DNA from: Novosphingobium sp.
GTDB taxonomy: Bacteria > Pseudomonadota > Alphaproteobacteria > Sphingomonadales > Sphingomonadaceae
Assembly (NCBI GenBank): GCA_017745295.1
Contig: JAGHZR010000016.1
Coordinates: 1 to 64,000, forward strand
Length of the DNA stretch: 64,000 nucleotides
Direction: 5' to 3'
The notes beneath the pieces were generated by a model that ran no database searches, was not told the origin of the DNA, and saw nothing but the letters and a program-made list of their open reading frames with translations. Made by a program: the position numbers and the translations under genes. Shown here piece by piece: positions 10,820 through 19,706 of this stretch (positions are counted from its first letter, which is position 1; every line of letters starts with the position of its first letter).

Positions 10820-11716
10820 ATGAGCGAAAAACGCAAGGTTTCCTTCATCGGCCTGGGTGTCATGGGCGGCGCGATCGCGCGCCATATCGCGCTGGCCGGT
10901 CACGAACTCACCATTTTCAATCGCTCGCCGGAGCGGGCGCACAAGTGGTCGCAGGACAATCCCGGCCTTGCGCACCGCATCGCCGCGAACCCGGCCCATG
11001 CCGCGCAGGACGCCGATGTCGTCATCACGTGCGTCGGCAACGACGACGACCTGTCGGAAGTCGTGCTCGGCCCCAACGGCGTGTTCCGCATGCTCAAGAA
11101 GGGCGGCGTCTTCATCGACCATACGACGGTCTCGGCGCGCATCGCCCGCCAGATCTCGGTCGAGGCGCGGGACCTGCGCATCCATTGCGTGGACGCGCCG
11201 ATGACCGGATCGCAGATCGGTGCCGAAAAGGGTACGCTCACCCTGATGTGCGGCGGTCGGGACGAGGCGATCGAGGCCGCGCACCCGGTGATGGAGGCCT
11301 ATTCCAGCCGCATCGTCCACGTCGGCAAGGCAGGCTCGGGCCAGATCGCCAAGATGGCCAACCAGATCTGCATCGCCGGCAATGTCGCCGCGCTGGCCGA
11401 AGCTGTGCGCTTCGCCCAGGCCTCCCACCTCGACATGGACAAAGTCTACGAGGCGATCTCCGGCGGCGCCGCCCAGTCCTGGCAGATGGACAACCGCTGG
11501 CAGACAATGAACGATGACCAGTTCGACTTCGGCTTCGCGATCGACTGGATGCGCAAGGACCTCGGCCTCAGCCTCGACGAGGGACGCGGACTTGGCGTCT
11601 CGCTGCCGGTCGCGGCACTGATCGACCAGTTCTTCGCGGACATTCAGGCGCAGGGCGGCGGCCGCCTCGACACCAGCGCGATCATCAAGCGTCTCCCCAA
11701 GAAGGGTATCAAGTGA
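10820..11716 (+). CDS. NAD(P)-dependent oxidoreductase, 3-hydroxyisobutyrate dehydrogenase family
   Basis: A 298-residue beta-hydroxyacid dehydrogenase. The Rossmann motif GLGVMGGAIARHI is at the N-terminus, the substrate motif DAPMTGSQIGAEKGTLTLMC follows, and the catalytic lysine lies in GSGQIAKMANQI. The C-terminal helical domain ends with KDLGLSLDEGRGLGVSLP. The family covers 3-hydroxyisobutyrate, tartronate semialdehyde and related substrates; which one this protein uses cannot be read from the sequence. It ends with GTGA, in which the GTG is the start of the following amidohydrolase gene, so the two are translationally coupled. Confidence 0.9.
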   Translation: MSEKRKVSFIGLGVMGGAIARHIALAGHELTIFNRSPERAHKWSQDNPGLAHRIAANPAHAAQDADVVITCVGNDDDLSEVVLGPNGVFRMLKKGGVFIDHTTVSARIARQISVEARDLRIHCVDAPMTGSQIGAEKGTLTLMCGGRDEAIEAAHPVMEAYSSRIVHVGKAGSGQIAKMANQICIAGNVAALAEAVRFAQASHLDMDKVYEAISGGAAQSWQMDNRWQTMNDDQFDFGFAIDWMRKDLGLSLDEGRGLGVSLPVAALIDQFFADIQAQGGGRLDTSAIIKRLPKKGIK

Positions 11717-13443
11717 ATTCCACGAAAGGCGCAGCCTTCGCGCTGCTGCTCGCTACCGCCGCCGGCCCAGCGCTGGCGCCTGCCGCTTCGGCCGACGTGC
11801 TGGTAGACAATGTCGACGGCGTGACGGCGGATGGCAAGGGCGGCGTCGAGCGTTTCGAGGGCTTCCTGATCGGCAACGACGGGCGCATCGCCGAAGTCTA
11901 CAGGCATGGCGACAAGCGACCCAAGAAAGTCGACTACCAAGTGGACGGCAAGGGCCGCTCCGTCGTTCCCGGCATGATCGACGCCCACGGCCATGTCATG
12001 GGCACCGGTTTCGCGAAAATGACGCTCGACCTGTCGATGGCCAAGACTCTCGACGAAGCGCTCTCGCGTATTTCCGCCTGGGCCGCCGCCCACCCGGATG
12101 CGCCGTGGATCCTCGGCAGTGGCTGGAATCAGGTGCAGTGGGGGCTGGACCGCATGCCGACAGCCGCCGAACTCGATAGCGCGACCGGCGGCAAGCCTGC
12201 CTGGCTCACCCGCGTCGACGGCCATGCCGGTTGGGCCAACTCCGCCGCGATCTCCGCCGCCGGGGTTAACGCAACGACCGCCGCGCCTGCCGGAGGGGAG
12301 ATCTTGCGGATCGCCGCCAACAAGCAACCTTCCGGCGTCTTCGTTGACGGTGCCATGGCGCTGATCGAAGCGAAGATGCCCAAGCCCCGCCCCGAGGATC
12401 GCGACACCGCGCTGGGCGAGGCGCAGCTCGCGCTGCTGGCACAGGGCGTCACCGCGATTGCCGACATGGGCACCTCGATCGAGGACTGGCAATCGATGCG
12501 TCGCGCCGCCGATGCGGGCCGCCTGCGCATCCGCATCGTCACTTATGCCGACGGCGTGGACAACATGGCGCTGATCGGCGGTCCCCGCCCGACGCCATGG
12601 CTCTATGACGACCATCTCAAGATGAACGGCGTGAAGCTCTATCTCGACGGCGCCCTCGGTTCGCGCGGGGCGTGGCTCAAGCAGCCTTACGCCGATGCAC
12701 CGGGCACAAGAGGCCTGCCGCGCATGAACGAGACGCAGCTCGGCAACCTGATGAGCCGCGCGGCGATGGACAACTTCCAGGTTGCGATCCACGCCATCGG
12801 CGATCAGGCCAACGCCACGGTGCTCGCCTCGATCGAAGACCTCTCCGCCACCTACAAGGGCGACCGGCGCTGGCGCATCGAACATGCGCAGATCCTCGAT
12901 CCGGCGGATATTCTGCGCTTCGGCAAGTTCGGCACGATCGCCTCGATGCAGCCGCAGCACGAAGCCTCGGACCGGACGATGGCCGAAGCCCGGCTCGGAC
13001 CAGACCGCCTTGCCGGTGCCTATGCCTGGAAGTCGATCGCGGCCACGGGCGCGACGCTCGCCTTCGGTTCGGACACCCCGGTCGAACCGGCCCAACCCTT
13101 CGTCGGCCTGGCCGTGGCGATCACCCGGCAGGGCGCGGACGGTCAACCGTTCAATGGCTGGCAGCCGCAGGAAGCGCTGAGCCGCGAGGCCGCACTCAGC
13201 GCCTATACCACCGGCGCGGCCTATGCGATGTTCGCCGAGGACCGTCTCGGCCGCATCGCCAAGGGCTACCGCGCGGACTTCCTCTTCGTCGATGCCGACC
13301 CGATGCTCGCCGCGCCCGACAAGCTGCGCGCGACGAAAGTGCTGGAAACCTGGATCGGCGGACAGCTGGCCTGGTCTGCTGCCAAGGACCGCGTGATCCC
13401 GGCAAAGAACGTTCCCACGGGCGAAGCCGCAGCGGGGCGCTAA
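11713..13443 (+). CDS. exported amidohydrolase (YtcJ-like)
   Basis: A 576-residue metal-dependent amidohydrolase. Residues 1-27 look like a Sec signal peptide (ending PAASA before DVLVDN). The metal-binding strand motif is in MIDAHGHV, later ligands lie in AIHAIGDQ and IEHAQILDP, and the C-terminal part has FGSDTPVEP and GYRADFLFVDADP. YtcJ-type proteins hydrolyse amide or ester bonds in various small molecules; the substrate here is unknown. It starts with GTG inside the stop of the preceding dehydrogenase (4-base overlap), so both probably act in one catabolic route, with the hydrolase in the periplasm. Confidence 0.88.
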   Translation: MNSTKGAAFALLLATAAGPALAPAASADVLVDNVDGVTADGKGGVERFEGFLIGNDGRIAEVYRHGDKRPKKVDYQVDGKGRSVVPGMIDAHGHVMGTGFAKMTLDLSMAKTLDEALSRISAWAAAHPDAPWILGSGWNQVQWGLDRMPTAAELDSATGGKPAWLTRVDGHAGWANSAAISAAGVNATTAAPAGGEILRIAANKQPSGVFVDGAMALIEAKMPKPRPEDRDTALGEAQLALLAQGVTAIADMGTSIEDWQSMRRAADAGRLRIRIVTYADGVDNMALIGGPRPTPWLYDDHLKMNGVKLYLDGALGSRGAWLKQPYADAPGTRGLPRMNETQLGNLMSRAAMDNFQVAIHAIGDQANATVLASIEDLSATYKGDRRWRIEHAQILDPADILRFGKFGTIASMQPQHEASDRTMAEARLGPDRLAGAYAWKSIAATGATLAFGSDTPVEPAQPFVGLAVAITRQGADGQPFNGWQPQEALSREAALSAYTTGAAYAMFAEDRLGRIAKGYRADFLFVDADPMLAAPDKLRATKVLETWIGGQLAWSAAKDRVIPAKNVPTGEAAAGR

Positions 13444-13569
13444 TCCCTGCCGCGCTGATCGGGGTCTTTTGCCGCCCCTCACTCGATCGAGGGGTTACGC
13501 ACGCTTGCGGAACGCCCTAAGAAAGCGGTTCGCCTCCCCGTACTCTCGCTTCCCGCCCGAAAGGCTCCG

Positions 13570-15324
13570 ATGGAAGATCACTCCCAGGCATTCCTGCTGA
13601 ACGACGGCTTCCTGCTGCTCGGAACCGCGCTTGCCTTCGTCCTGCTGTTCCGCCGTCTCGGCCTCGGCGCCACCTTGGGCTACCTGCTCGCGGGCGCCAT
13701 TCTCGGGCCCTACGCCTTCGGTCTCGTCGGCGATGCGGAAAACAAGCTGGGCATCGCGGAGCTGGGGATCACCCTGCTGCTGTTCATCGTCGGCCTCGAA
13801 CTGGCACCGCGGCGGCTGTGGCGGATGCGCAGCGAAATCTTCGGTCTCGGCTTCCTGCAAGTGGCGCTCTGCGGCCTCGCGGTCTCGGCGGTGATCTATT
13901 TCACCGCCGGCTTCAGCCTCGCCGCCGCCCTGGCGCTGGGGCTGCCGCTGGGCCTGTCCTCGACCGCGCAGGTCCTGCCGATGCTCCAGAGCGCCGGGCG
14001 CCTGAACACCCCGTTCGGCGAGCGCTCCTTCGCGATCCTGCTGTTCCAGGACCTCTCGATCATCCCGCTGATCACGATCATCGCGGCGATGAACCGCAAC
14101 CCGCATCTGCCCGAGGGACCTCCGGGCTGGATTCTGGTGCTGGAAACCCTCGCCGCCATCGCCGGGCTGATCCTCGCGGGCCGCTTCGTGATCCGGCCGC
14201 TGTTCCGCCTGATCGGCAACCTGGGCGAGCGCGAGATGTTCGTCTTCGCGGCCCTGTTCACGGTGATCGCCTCGGCCGCGCTGATGCAGTCGCTCGGCCT
14301 GTCGACCGCGCTGGGTGCCTTCATCGCCGGGGTCATGCTGGCCGACACCCCCTATCGCCACGAACTGGAGGCCGACGTCGAGCCGTTCCGCTCGATCCTG
14401 CTCGGCCTGTTCTTCATGTCGGTGGGCATGATGCTGGACCTCTCGGCGATTGCCGAAAGGCCGCTGTTCGTGGCCTTGATGGCGCTGGCGCTGATCGCGG
14501 TGAAGGCCTCGGTGATCTTCGGCCTCGGCCTGCTGTTCAAGATGAACTGGCGCAGCGCCCTGGCCCTCGGCCTGCTGCTGAGCCAGGGCGGCGAATTCGG
14601 TTTCGTGCTCTTCGCCCAGGCCCAGAGCGCCTGGCTGATCGAGCCGCAAGCGGCCAGCCTGTTCAGCGCCATCGTCACCCTGTCGATGGTCACCACTCCG
14701 TTCCTCATGATGGCAACCAAACGCATCCGCGAAATGCCGGTGAGCAAGGAAACCCGCGAAGGCCCGCGCAAGGACGGCGCCAGCGCACTGGTCGTCGGCT
14801 ACGGCCGTTACGGCCAGACCGTTGCGCAAGTGCTGATCGCCGCCGAGATCCAGGTGACGCTGATCGACACCGATATCGAGATGATCGACGTGGCCAGCGG
14901 CTTCGGCGCGAAAGTCTGGTTCGGAGACGGCACCCGCATCGACCTGCTGCGTCAGGCCGGAGCGGGCCACGCCCAGATGATCGTGTTCTGCATCGACGGC
15001 GACCAGCTTTCCGAAAGCTTCCTCCAGAACGTCCACGAGGCATTCCCCGATGCCCGGATCATCGCCCGCGTCTACGACCGGCGCGCGATGATCCGCCTGA
15101 AGGACGCACCCGTCACCTTCATGGTCCGCGAAGTGATGGAATCGGCCGTCGTCATGGCGCGCGAGGCATTGGAAGTGCTCGGCCTCTCGGTCGAGCAGAT
15201 CGACAATGCTGAGGACATGTACCGTTCCAGCGACAAGGAACGCCTGTCGATCCAGTACGAGACCGGCGATCTTCGCGCCGCCCGCGACCGCATCCTCACG
15301 CAGGACCTGCGCGACGCCCATTGA
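13570..15324 (+). CDS. KefB/KefC-type monovalent cation:proton antiporter
   Basis: A 584-residue inner-membrane antiporter of the CPA2 family. About 12 hydrophobic segments fill residues 10-385 (for example LGLPLGLSSTAQVLP and FIAGVMLADTPYRHE), and a cytoplasmic RCK_N domain follows with the nucleotide-binding GYGRYGQTVAQ and LIDTD (about residues 402-430). Proteins of this type exchange K+ or Na+ for H+; in KefC the RCK domain senses glutathione adducts. A kefF/kefG-like quinone reductase subunit is absent. It follows the amidohydrolase by 126 bases on the same strand and is convergent with the lrp-type gene. Confidence 0.93.
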   Translation: MEDHSQAFLLNDGFLLLGTALAFVLLFRRLGLGATLGYLLAGAILGPYAFGLVGDAENKLGIAELGITLLLFIVGLELAPRRLWRMRSEIFGLGFLQVALCGLAVSAVIYFTAGFSLAAALALGLPLGLSSTAQVLPMLQSAGRLNTPFGERSFAILLFQDLSIIPLITIIAAMNRNPHLPEGPPGWILVLETLAAIAGLILAGRFVIRPLFRLIGNLGEREMFVFAALFTVIASAALMQSLGLSTALGAFIAGVMLADTPYRHELEADVEPFRSILLGLFFMSVGMMLDLSAIAERPLFVALMALALIAVKASVIFGLGLLFKMNWRSALALGLLLSQGGEFGFVLFAQAQSAWLIEPQAASLFSAIVTLSMVTTPFLMMATKRIREMPVSKETREGPRKDGASALVVGYGRYGQTVAQVLIAAEIQVTLIDTDIEMIDVASGFGAKVWFGDGTRIDLLRQAGAGHAQMIVFCIDGDQLSESFLQNVHEAFPDARIIARVYDRRAMIRLKDAPVTFMVREVMESAVVMAREALEVLGLSVEQIDNAEDMYRSSDKERLSIQYETGDLRAARDRILTQDLRDAH

Positions 15325-15345
15325 GGCCTGCCGGGCGCGGCCCGG

Positions 15346-15801
15346 TCAGGGCACCGAATAACCCTCGAACCGCTTGATCCGGCGCAGCGAGAAACTCGTC
15401 CGCATCGAGGAGACGCCGGGCAGGCGGGCGAGGCAGTCGCGGTGAATGCGGTCGTAGTGGTCGAGGTCGGCGGCGGCGACGCGCAGCTGATAGTCGGCCG
15501 CGCCCGACATCAGGTGGCATTCGAGAATATCGTCGAAATCCCCGACCGCGCGCTCGAAGCGTTCCATGGCCTCGCGGCTCTGGCTGGTCAGCGTGATCTC
15601 CACGAAGACCTCTACCGACAGCCCCAGCCGCTTCGCGTCGACCCGCGCGGCATAGCCCAAAATCAGGCCCTGCTCCTCCAGCGCCCGGATGCGGCGGTGG
15701 CAGGCCGAGGGCGACAGGTTCACCAGCGCGGCCAGATCGGCGATCGAGCGCGACGAGTCTGCCTGCAACGCTTCAAGAAGTGCGCGGTCTGCCCGGTCCA
15801 T
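15346..15801 (-). CDS. Lrp/AsnC-family transcriptional regulator
   Basis: A 151-residue regulator. The N-terminal winged helix-turn-helix has LLEALQADSSRSIADLAA and LSPSACHRRIRALEEQGLI, and the C-terminal RAM ligand-binding domain shows ILECHLMSGAADYQLRV. The start at 15801 gives the canonical family length; translation further upstream would run through ald on the other strand. It is divergent from ald, the arrangement of alanine dehydrogenase genes controlled by an Lrp-type activator (AldR/BkdR-like), so it probably regulates ald in response to alanine or another amino acid. Confidence 0.92.
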   Translation of the reverse strand: MDRADRALLEALQADSSRSIADLAALVNLSPSACHRRIRALEEQGLILGYAARVDAKRLGLSVEVFVEITLTSQSREAMERFERAVGDFDDILECHLMSGAADYQLRVAAADLDHYDRIHRDCLARLPGVSSMRTSFSLRRIKRFEGYSVP

Positions 15802-15936
15802 GGAAAATTCTCTTGCCGTTTGTTTCAAGAGTGGGAAATATTCCTGTTCCGCTTTCTGACAAGCCCCAATTCGGTGAAACTTTGCAGGAGCGCGGGTGTA
15901 TCTGGACGGCAGAAAAGTTTTTGCGGAGTCGAGAAT
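15802..15936. promoter_or_regulatory. shared lrp-ald control region
   Basis: 135 bases between divergent starts. It contains the inverted repeat CTCTTG/CAAGAG (15810-15815, 15826-15831) and the near-palindrome GGAAATATTCC (15834-15844), both in an A+T-richer stretch as expected for Lrp sites. GGAG at 15925-15928 is the ald ribosome binding site, 8 bases from the ATG. Regulator binding is inferred from position only. Confidence 0.5.
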
Positions 15937-17052
15937 ATGCGTGTTGGTACGGTCCGGGAAATCAAGAATCACGAATATCGCGTCGGCCTGACGCCGGAGA
16001 GCGCCCGCGAACTGGTGGCCCATGGGCACGAAGTCTGGGTGGAAAGCGGCGCGGGCCTCGGCATCGGCGCCAGCGACGCCGACTACACCCGACAGGGCGC
16101 CAGGATCGTCGCCACCGCGAAGGAGGTCTTCGACGGCTGCGAGATGGTCGTGAAGGTCAAGGAACCACAGGCGGGCGAACGCGCGATGCTGCGCGAAGGC
16201 CAGATTCTCTACACCTACCTCCACCTCGCGCCCGATCCCGAGCAGACCGCCGATCTCGTGAAGTCCGGCGTCACCGCCATCGCCTACGAGACCGTGACCG
16301 GCCCCGGTGGCCAGCTGCCGCTGCTCAAGCCGATGAGCCAGGTCGCAGGCCGCATGTCGATCCAGGCCGGTGCCACCGCGCTGGAGAAGGCCCACGGCGG
16401 CCGCGGCGTGCTGCTGGGCGGCGTTCCCGGCGTGATGCCGGGCAAAGTCACGGTGATCGGCGGCGGCGTGGTCGGCTTCAACGCCGCGCAGATGGCCGTG
16501 GGCCTCGGTGCCGACGTGACCATTCTCGATCGTAGCCCCGACGTGCTCGAACGCCTCGGCATCTACTTCGAGGCCCGCGCCAAGACCCGCTTCTCCAGCA
16601 CCGCCAACCTCGCCGAAAGCGTGGCCGAGGCCGACCTCGTGATCGGCGCCGTGCTGATCCCCGGCGCCGCCGCGCCCAAGCTGGTGACGCGCGAGATGCT
16701 GGGCACCATGAAGCCCGGCGCGGTACTGGTGGACGTCGCCATCGACCAGGGCGGCTGCTTCGAAACCAGCCATGCCACCACCCATGCCGAGCCGACTTTC
16801 GTGGTCGACGGCATCGTCCACTACTGCGTGGCGAACATGCCGGGCGCCGTGGCCCGCACCAGCACTTATGCGCTGAACAACGTGACCCTGCCGCATGCGC
16901 TGGCGATCGCCAACCTCGGTTGGAAGGCGGCGCTCAAGGCCGATCCGCACCTTGCGAACGGTCTCAACGTCCATGCCGGCAAGGTGACTTACGAGGCCGT
17001 CGCCACCGAGCTCGGCTACGATTACGTGCCGGTCAGCGAAGTTCTGGGCTGA
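15937..17052 (+). CDS. ald: alanine dehydrogenase
   Basis: A 371-residue cytoplasmic enzyme that interconverts L-alanine with pyruvate and ammonia using NAD. The N-terminal catalytic domain begins [20 protein letters not shown] and carries the catalytic lysine in VKVKEPQ and the histidine in YTYLHLA. The NAD-binding Rossmann segment is [21 protein letters not shown], followed by [12 protein letters not shown]. Length is exactly that of the family. ATG at 15937 is preceded by GGAG. Regulation by the divergent Lrp-type protein is likely. Two hairpins follow the stop codon. Confidence 0.97.
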   Translation: MRVGTVREIKNHEYRVGLTPESARELVAHGHEVWVESGAGLGIGASDADYTRQGARIVATAKEVFDGCEMVVKVKEPQAGERAMLREGQILYTYLHLAPDPEQTADLVKSGVTAIAYETVTGPGGQLPLLKPMSQVAGRMSIQAGATALEKAHGGRGVLLGGVPGVMPGKVTVIGGGVVGFNAAQMAVGLGADVTILDRSPDVLERLGIYFEARAKTRFSSTANLAESVAEADLVIGAVLIPGAAAPKLVTREMLGTMKPGAVLVDVAIDQGGCFETSHATTHAEPTFVVDGIVHYCVANMPGAVARTSTYALNNVTLPHALAIANLGWKAALKADPHLANGLNVHAGKVTYEAVATELGYDYVPVSEVLG

Positions 17053-17060
17053 GTTTGCGC

Positions 17061-17094
17061 CATCATCGTCCCGGCTCCGGCCGGGACGATGATG
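17061..17094. terminator. perfect hairpin after ald
   Basis: A 15-bp perfect stem (17061-17075 with 17080-17094) with a TCCG loop, starting 8 bases after the ald stop. There is no T tract, so it may act as a 3-prime mRNA end or be a repeat unit rather than a classical terminator. Confidence 0.6.
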
Positions 17095-17114
17095 CACCGC
17101 CACTCTTGAAATAC

Positions 17115-17149
17115 CGTCGTCACCCTGAAACGAGTTCAGGGTGACGACG
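17115..17149. repeat. short palindromic repeat (GTCACCCTGAA type)
   Basis: A 15-bp perfect stem (17115-17129 with 17135-17149) and a 5-base loop. The arm GTCACCCTGAA resembles the repeats at 55077-55107 and 57527-57616, so it probably belongs to the same dispersed family. It lies between the converging ald and thioesterase genes. Confidence 0.65.
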
Positions 17150-17169
17150 TGCTTTAGGGCAGCGGGTGG

Positions 17170-17574
17170 TTATTCGGCGCCGTCCCAGAACGGCGCCGCC
17201 ACCTCCGGTGGCACCCGCATCAGGCGCTGGGAGGCGATCTCGATCATCGCCCAGGTCGTGCGGGCCGATACGAGAATCTTGCCCGCCGCATTGCGGAAAT
17301 CGACCCGGCGCACGAACCGCGCGCCGGTCGGGCCTTCGGGAATGAAGGTCTCCCCGGTCACGCTTTCGCCCTCGCGGATATTGCCGCGATAGTCGATCTC
17401 GTGCCGGGTCACGACCCAGGCGTAGTCCGCCTGATGCTCGGGGAGCGCCACCGCCTCCCAATGCGCGGTGGCCATGGCCTCCATCCACTGCACCCAGACC
17501 GCATTGTTGACGTGGCCCATGACGTCGATGTCATGGGCCTGTGCCGTGAAGGTCAGGGTAAAGGGCGGTTTCAC
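17170..17574 (-). CDS. acyl-CoA thioesterase (hotdog fold, 4HBT type)
   Basis: A 134-residue single-hotdog protein. The N-terminal segment DIDVMGHVNNAVWVQWMEAM matches the 4-hydroxybenzoyl-CoA thioesterase/YbgC pattern with Asp-(..)-Gly-His-Val-Asn-Asn, and the C-terminal strands include RFVRRVDFRN and SARTTWAMIE. It presumably hydrolyses an acyl-CoA thioester in the cytoplasm; substrate unknown. Its start codon overlaps the stop of the oligopeptidase gene by 4 bases, so the two form a coupled operon transcribed leftward. Confidence 0.85.
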   Translation of the reverse strand: MKPPFTLTFTAQAHDIDVMGHVNNAVWVQWMEAMATAHWEAVALPEHQADYAWVVTRHEIDYRGNIREGESVTGETFIPEGPTGARFVRRVDFRNAAGKILVSARTTWAMIEIASQRLMRVPPEVAAPFWDGAE

Positions 17575-19655
17575 TCGGTGACGCCGAGCTGCCAGAGGAT
17601 GAAGGCGAATTCCTCCGCCGTTTCCTTCAGGCTCTCGAACCGGCCCGACTTGCCGCCATGGCCTGCGCCCATGTTGGTCTTGAGGATCAGTTCGTTGTCG
17701 TCGGTTTTCAGCTCACGCAACCTGGCGACCCACTTGGCGGGTTCCCAATACGTCACGCGAGGGTCGTTGAGACCGGCCGTCACCATGAGCGGCGGATAGG
17801 CCTGGGCCTTGACCTGATCGTAGGGCGAGTAGCTCCGGATCAGCTCGAAGGCGGCCTTGTCCTCGATGGGATTGCCCCATTCCGGCCATTCGCCCGGCGT
17901 CAGCGGCAGAGTGTCGTCGAGCATGGTGCTGAGCACGTCCACGAAGGGCACATGCGCCACGACCGCGCCGAACAGGTCCGGATCGGAATTGACCACCGCG
18001 CCCATCAGCTCGCCGCCCGCCGAGCCGCCCGAGATCGAAATCCGGCCCGCCTCGGTGAAGCCGCGTGCGATCAGGCCCTTTGCCACGTCGACGAAGTCGT
18101 TGAAGGTATTGGTCCGCTGCTCCAGCTTGCCCGCCTTGTACCAGGCGCGACCAAGATCGTCGCCGCCGCGGATATGCGCGATGGCATAAGCGAAGCCGCG
18201 ATCGACGAGGCTGAGCCGCGTGGTCGAAAAACCGGGATCGATCGAGATGCCGTAAGCGCCGTAAGCGTAGAGATGGAGCGGCCCTGCTCCCTCACGGTCG
18301 CGGCGATAGACGATCGAGACCGGGATCATCGTGCCGTCGCGCGCCGCGATTTCCAGCCGCTCGGTGGCATAGAGCGAGGCATCGTAGCCCGAGGGGATTT
18401 CCTGGACCTTGAGGACGTCCATCGTGCGCGCCACCACGTCGTAGTCGATGACCGACGAAGGGCTGACCATCGATTCGTAAGTCAGGCGCAGCACGTCCAT
18501 GTGCCATTCGGGGTTGTTCGAAAGGCCCGCCGAATAGCTGGCTTCAGGGAACGTGATCGGCTCCACGCGGGCGGGATCATCGTAGTAGCGGACCTCGATC
18601 TGGTCGAGTCCGGCGCCCTGGCCCACCAGCTTGCGGCCTTCGGTCACATAGAAGTCGCGGAACAGGTCAGCGCCGGTCAGGTAGAACGCGTCGGTGCCCT
18701 CGATCAGCGTCGTCCATTCGCCGGGATCGTCCAGCGGCGCGGTGGCGAAGCGGAAGTTCTCGTGGGTGTCGTTCGTGTGGATGTAGAGCACGCCGTCGCG
18801 CTCATCGACGTCGTATTCCACGCCCTTCTGGCGCGCCTTCACGAGGATCTGCTCACCCAGCGGGTCGCTGGCGAGGACCATGCGGCATTCGCTGGTCTCG
18901 TGATCGCTGGTGCCGATCAGCAGCCACTTCTCGTTCGACGAGAGCGAGGAACCGACGCGGAAGCCCTCGTCGTCCTCGTGATAGAGTTCGACATCGTTTT
19001 CGAGCGGCTGCCCCAGCCAGTGCAGACGGGCATTGTCGGTGCGCCACTGCTCGTTGGCGAGCGAGTAGACGATACCCTTGTCGCCCGCGACCCAGACGAG
19101 ACCGGACAGCGTGCCGGGAATCTCGTCCGGCAGCAGTTCGCCGGTGGCCAACACCTTGATGCGGACGGTGAAGCGTTCGGAGCCGTTGTCGTCCACCGAA
19201 TAGGCGAGCAGCTTGCCGTCGTTGCTGGTGGCGATGGCGCCGAGGTTGAAGTATTCCTTGCCCTCGGCCAGCGCCACTTCGTCGAGGATCAGCTCGTCAG
19301 TACCGCCCGCGACGGGCCTGCGCCACCACTTCTTGTACTCGGCGCCGTCTTCGAACTCGATCCAGTAGAGCCAGTCGCCGTCCTTCTGCGGCACCGACTT
19401 GTCGGCTTCCTTGATGCGCGCACGCATTTCGGTAAACAGCGCGTCGGTCCGGGCCTTCTGCCCCGCCATGCGCGCCTCGAACCAGCGATTTTCCGCTTCG
19501 AGATGGTCCAGCACGGCCTTGTCGGTGACTTCGGGATAACCGGCGTCGCGCAGCCAGGCGTAGTCGTCTTCGACGGTGATGCCGTGGTGGGTGAAGGCGT
19601 GCGACTTCTTCGCTGCCTGTGGAGGACCGGAAAGGGTCTGGGTGGAATCTGCCAT
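17571..19655 (-). CDS. ptrB: oligopeptidase B-like S9 prolyl oligopeptidase
   Basis: A 694-residue serine peptidase of family S9A. The N-terminal half is a beta-propeller, the C-terminal half an alpha/beta hydrolase. The nucleophile lies in GGSAGGELMG, the acid in the NDPRVTYWEP region and the catalytic His in GAGHGGKSGR. HGITVEDDYAWLRD at the start is typical of oligopeptidase B, which cleaves short peptides after basic residues. There is no signal peptide, so it is cytoplasmic (or periplasmic by another route). I chose the ATG at 19655; 19664 is an in-frame alternative. It is divergent from the aminopeptidase P gene, only 51 bases away, and upstream of the thioesterase. Confidence 0.92.
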   Translation of the reverse strand: MADSTQTLSGPPQAAKKSHAFTHHGITVEDDYAWLRDAGYPEVTDKAVLDHLEAENRWFEARMAGQKARTDALFTEMRARIKEADKSVPQKDGDWLYWIEFEDGAEYKKWWRRPVAGGTDELILDEVALAEGKEYFNLGAIATSNDGKLLAYSVDDNGSERFTVRIKVLATGELLPDEIPGTLSGLVWVAGDKGIVYSLANEQWRTDNARLHWLGQPLENDVELYHEDDEGFRVGSSLSSNEKWLLIGTSDHETSECRMVLASDPLGEQILVKARQKGVEYDVDERDGVLYIHTNDTHENFRFATAPLDDPGEWTTLIEGTDAFYLTGADLFRDFYVTEGRKLVGQGAGLDQIEVRYYDDPARVEPITFPEASYSAGLSNNPEWHMDVLRLTYESMVSPSSVIDYDVVARTMDVLKVQEIPSGYDASLYATERLEIAARDGTMIPVSIVYRRDREGAGPLHLYAYGAYGISIDPGFSTTRLSLVDRGFAYAIAHIRGGDDLGRAWYKAGKLEQRTNTFNDFVDVAKGLIARGFTEAGRISISGGSAGGELMGAVVNSDPDLFGAVVAHVPFVDVLSTMLDDTLPLTPGEWPEWGNPIEDKAAFELIRSYSPYDQVKAQAYPPLMVTAGLNDPRVTYWEPAKWVARLRELKTDDNELILKTNMGAGHGGKSGRFESLKETAEEFAFILWQLGVTE

Positions 19656-19706
19656 GAGCACCATCTATGTTGCGCACATGACCCCCGCAAGCCGGATACC
19701 CTTCCC

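Noticed and set aside
11644..13482. A 612-codon frame opposite the amidohydrolase gene
   Set aside because: Antisense shadow; no motif.
17658..19706. N-terminal extension of aminopeptidase P by about 680 residues
   Set aside because: The extension is the reverse strand of the oligopeptidase gene; the family N-terminus begins at 19707.
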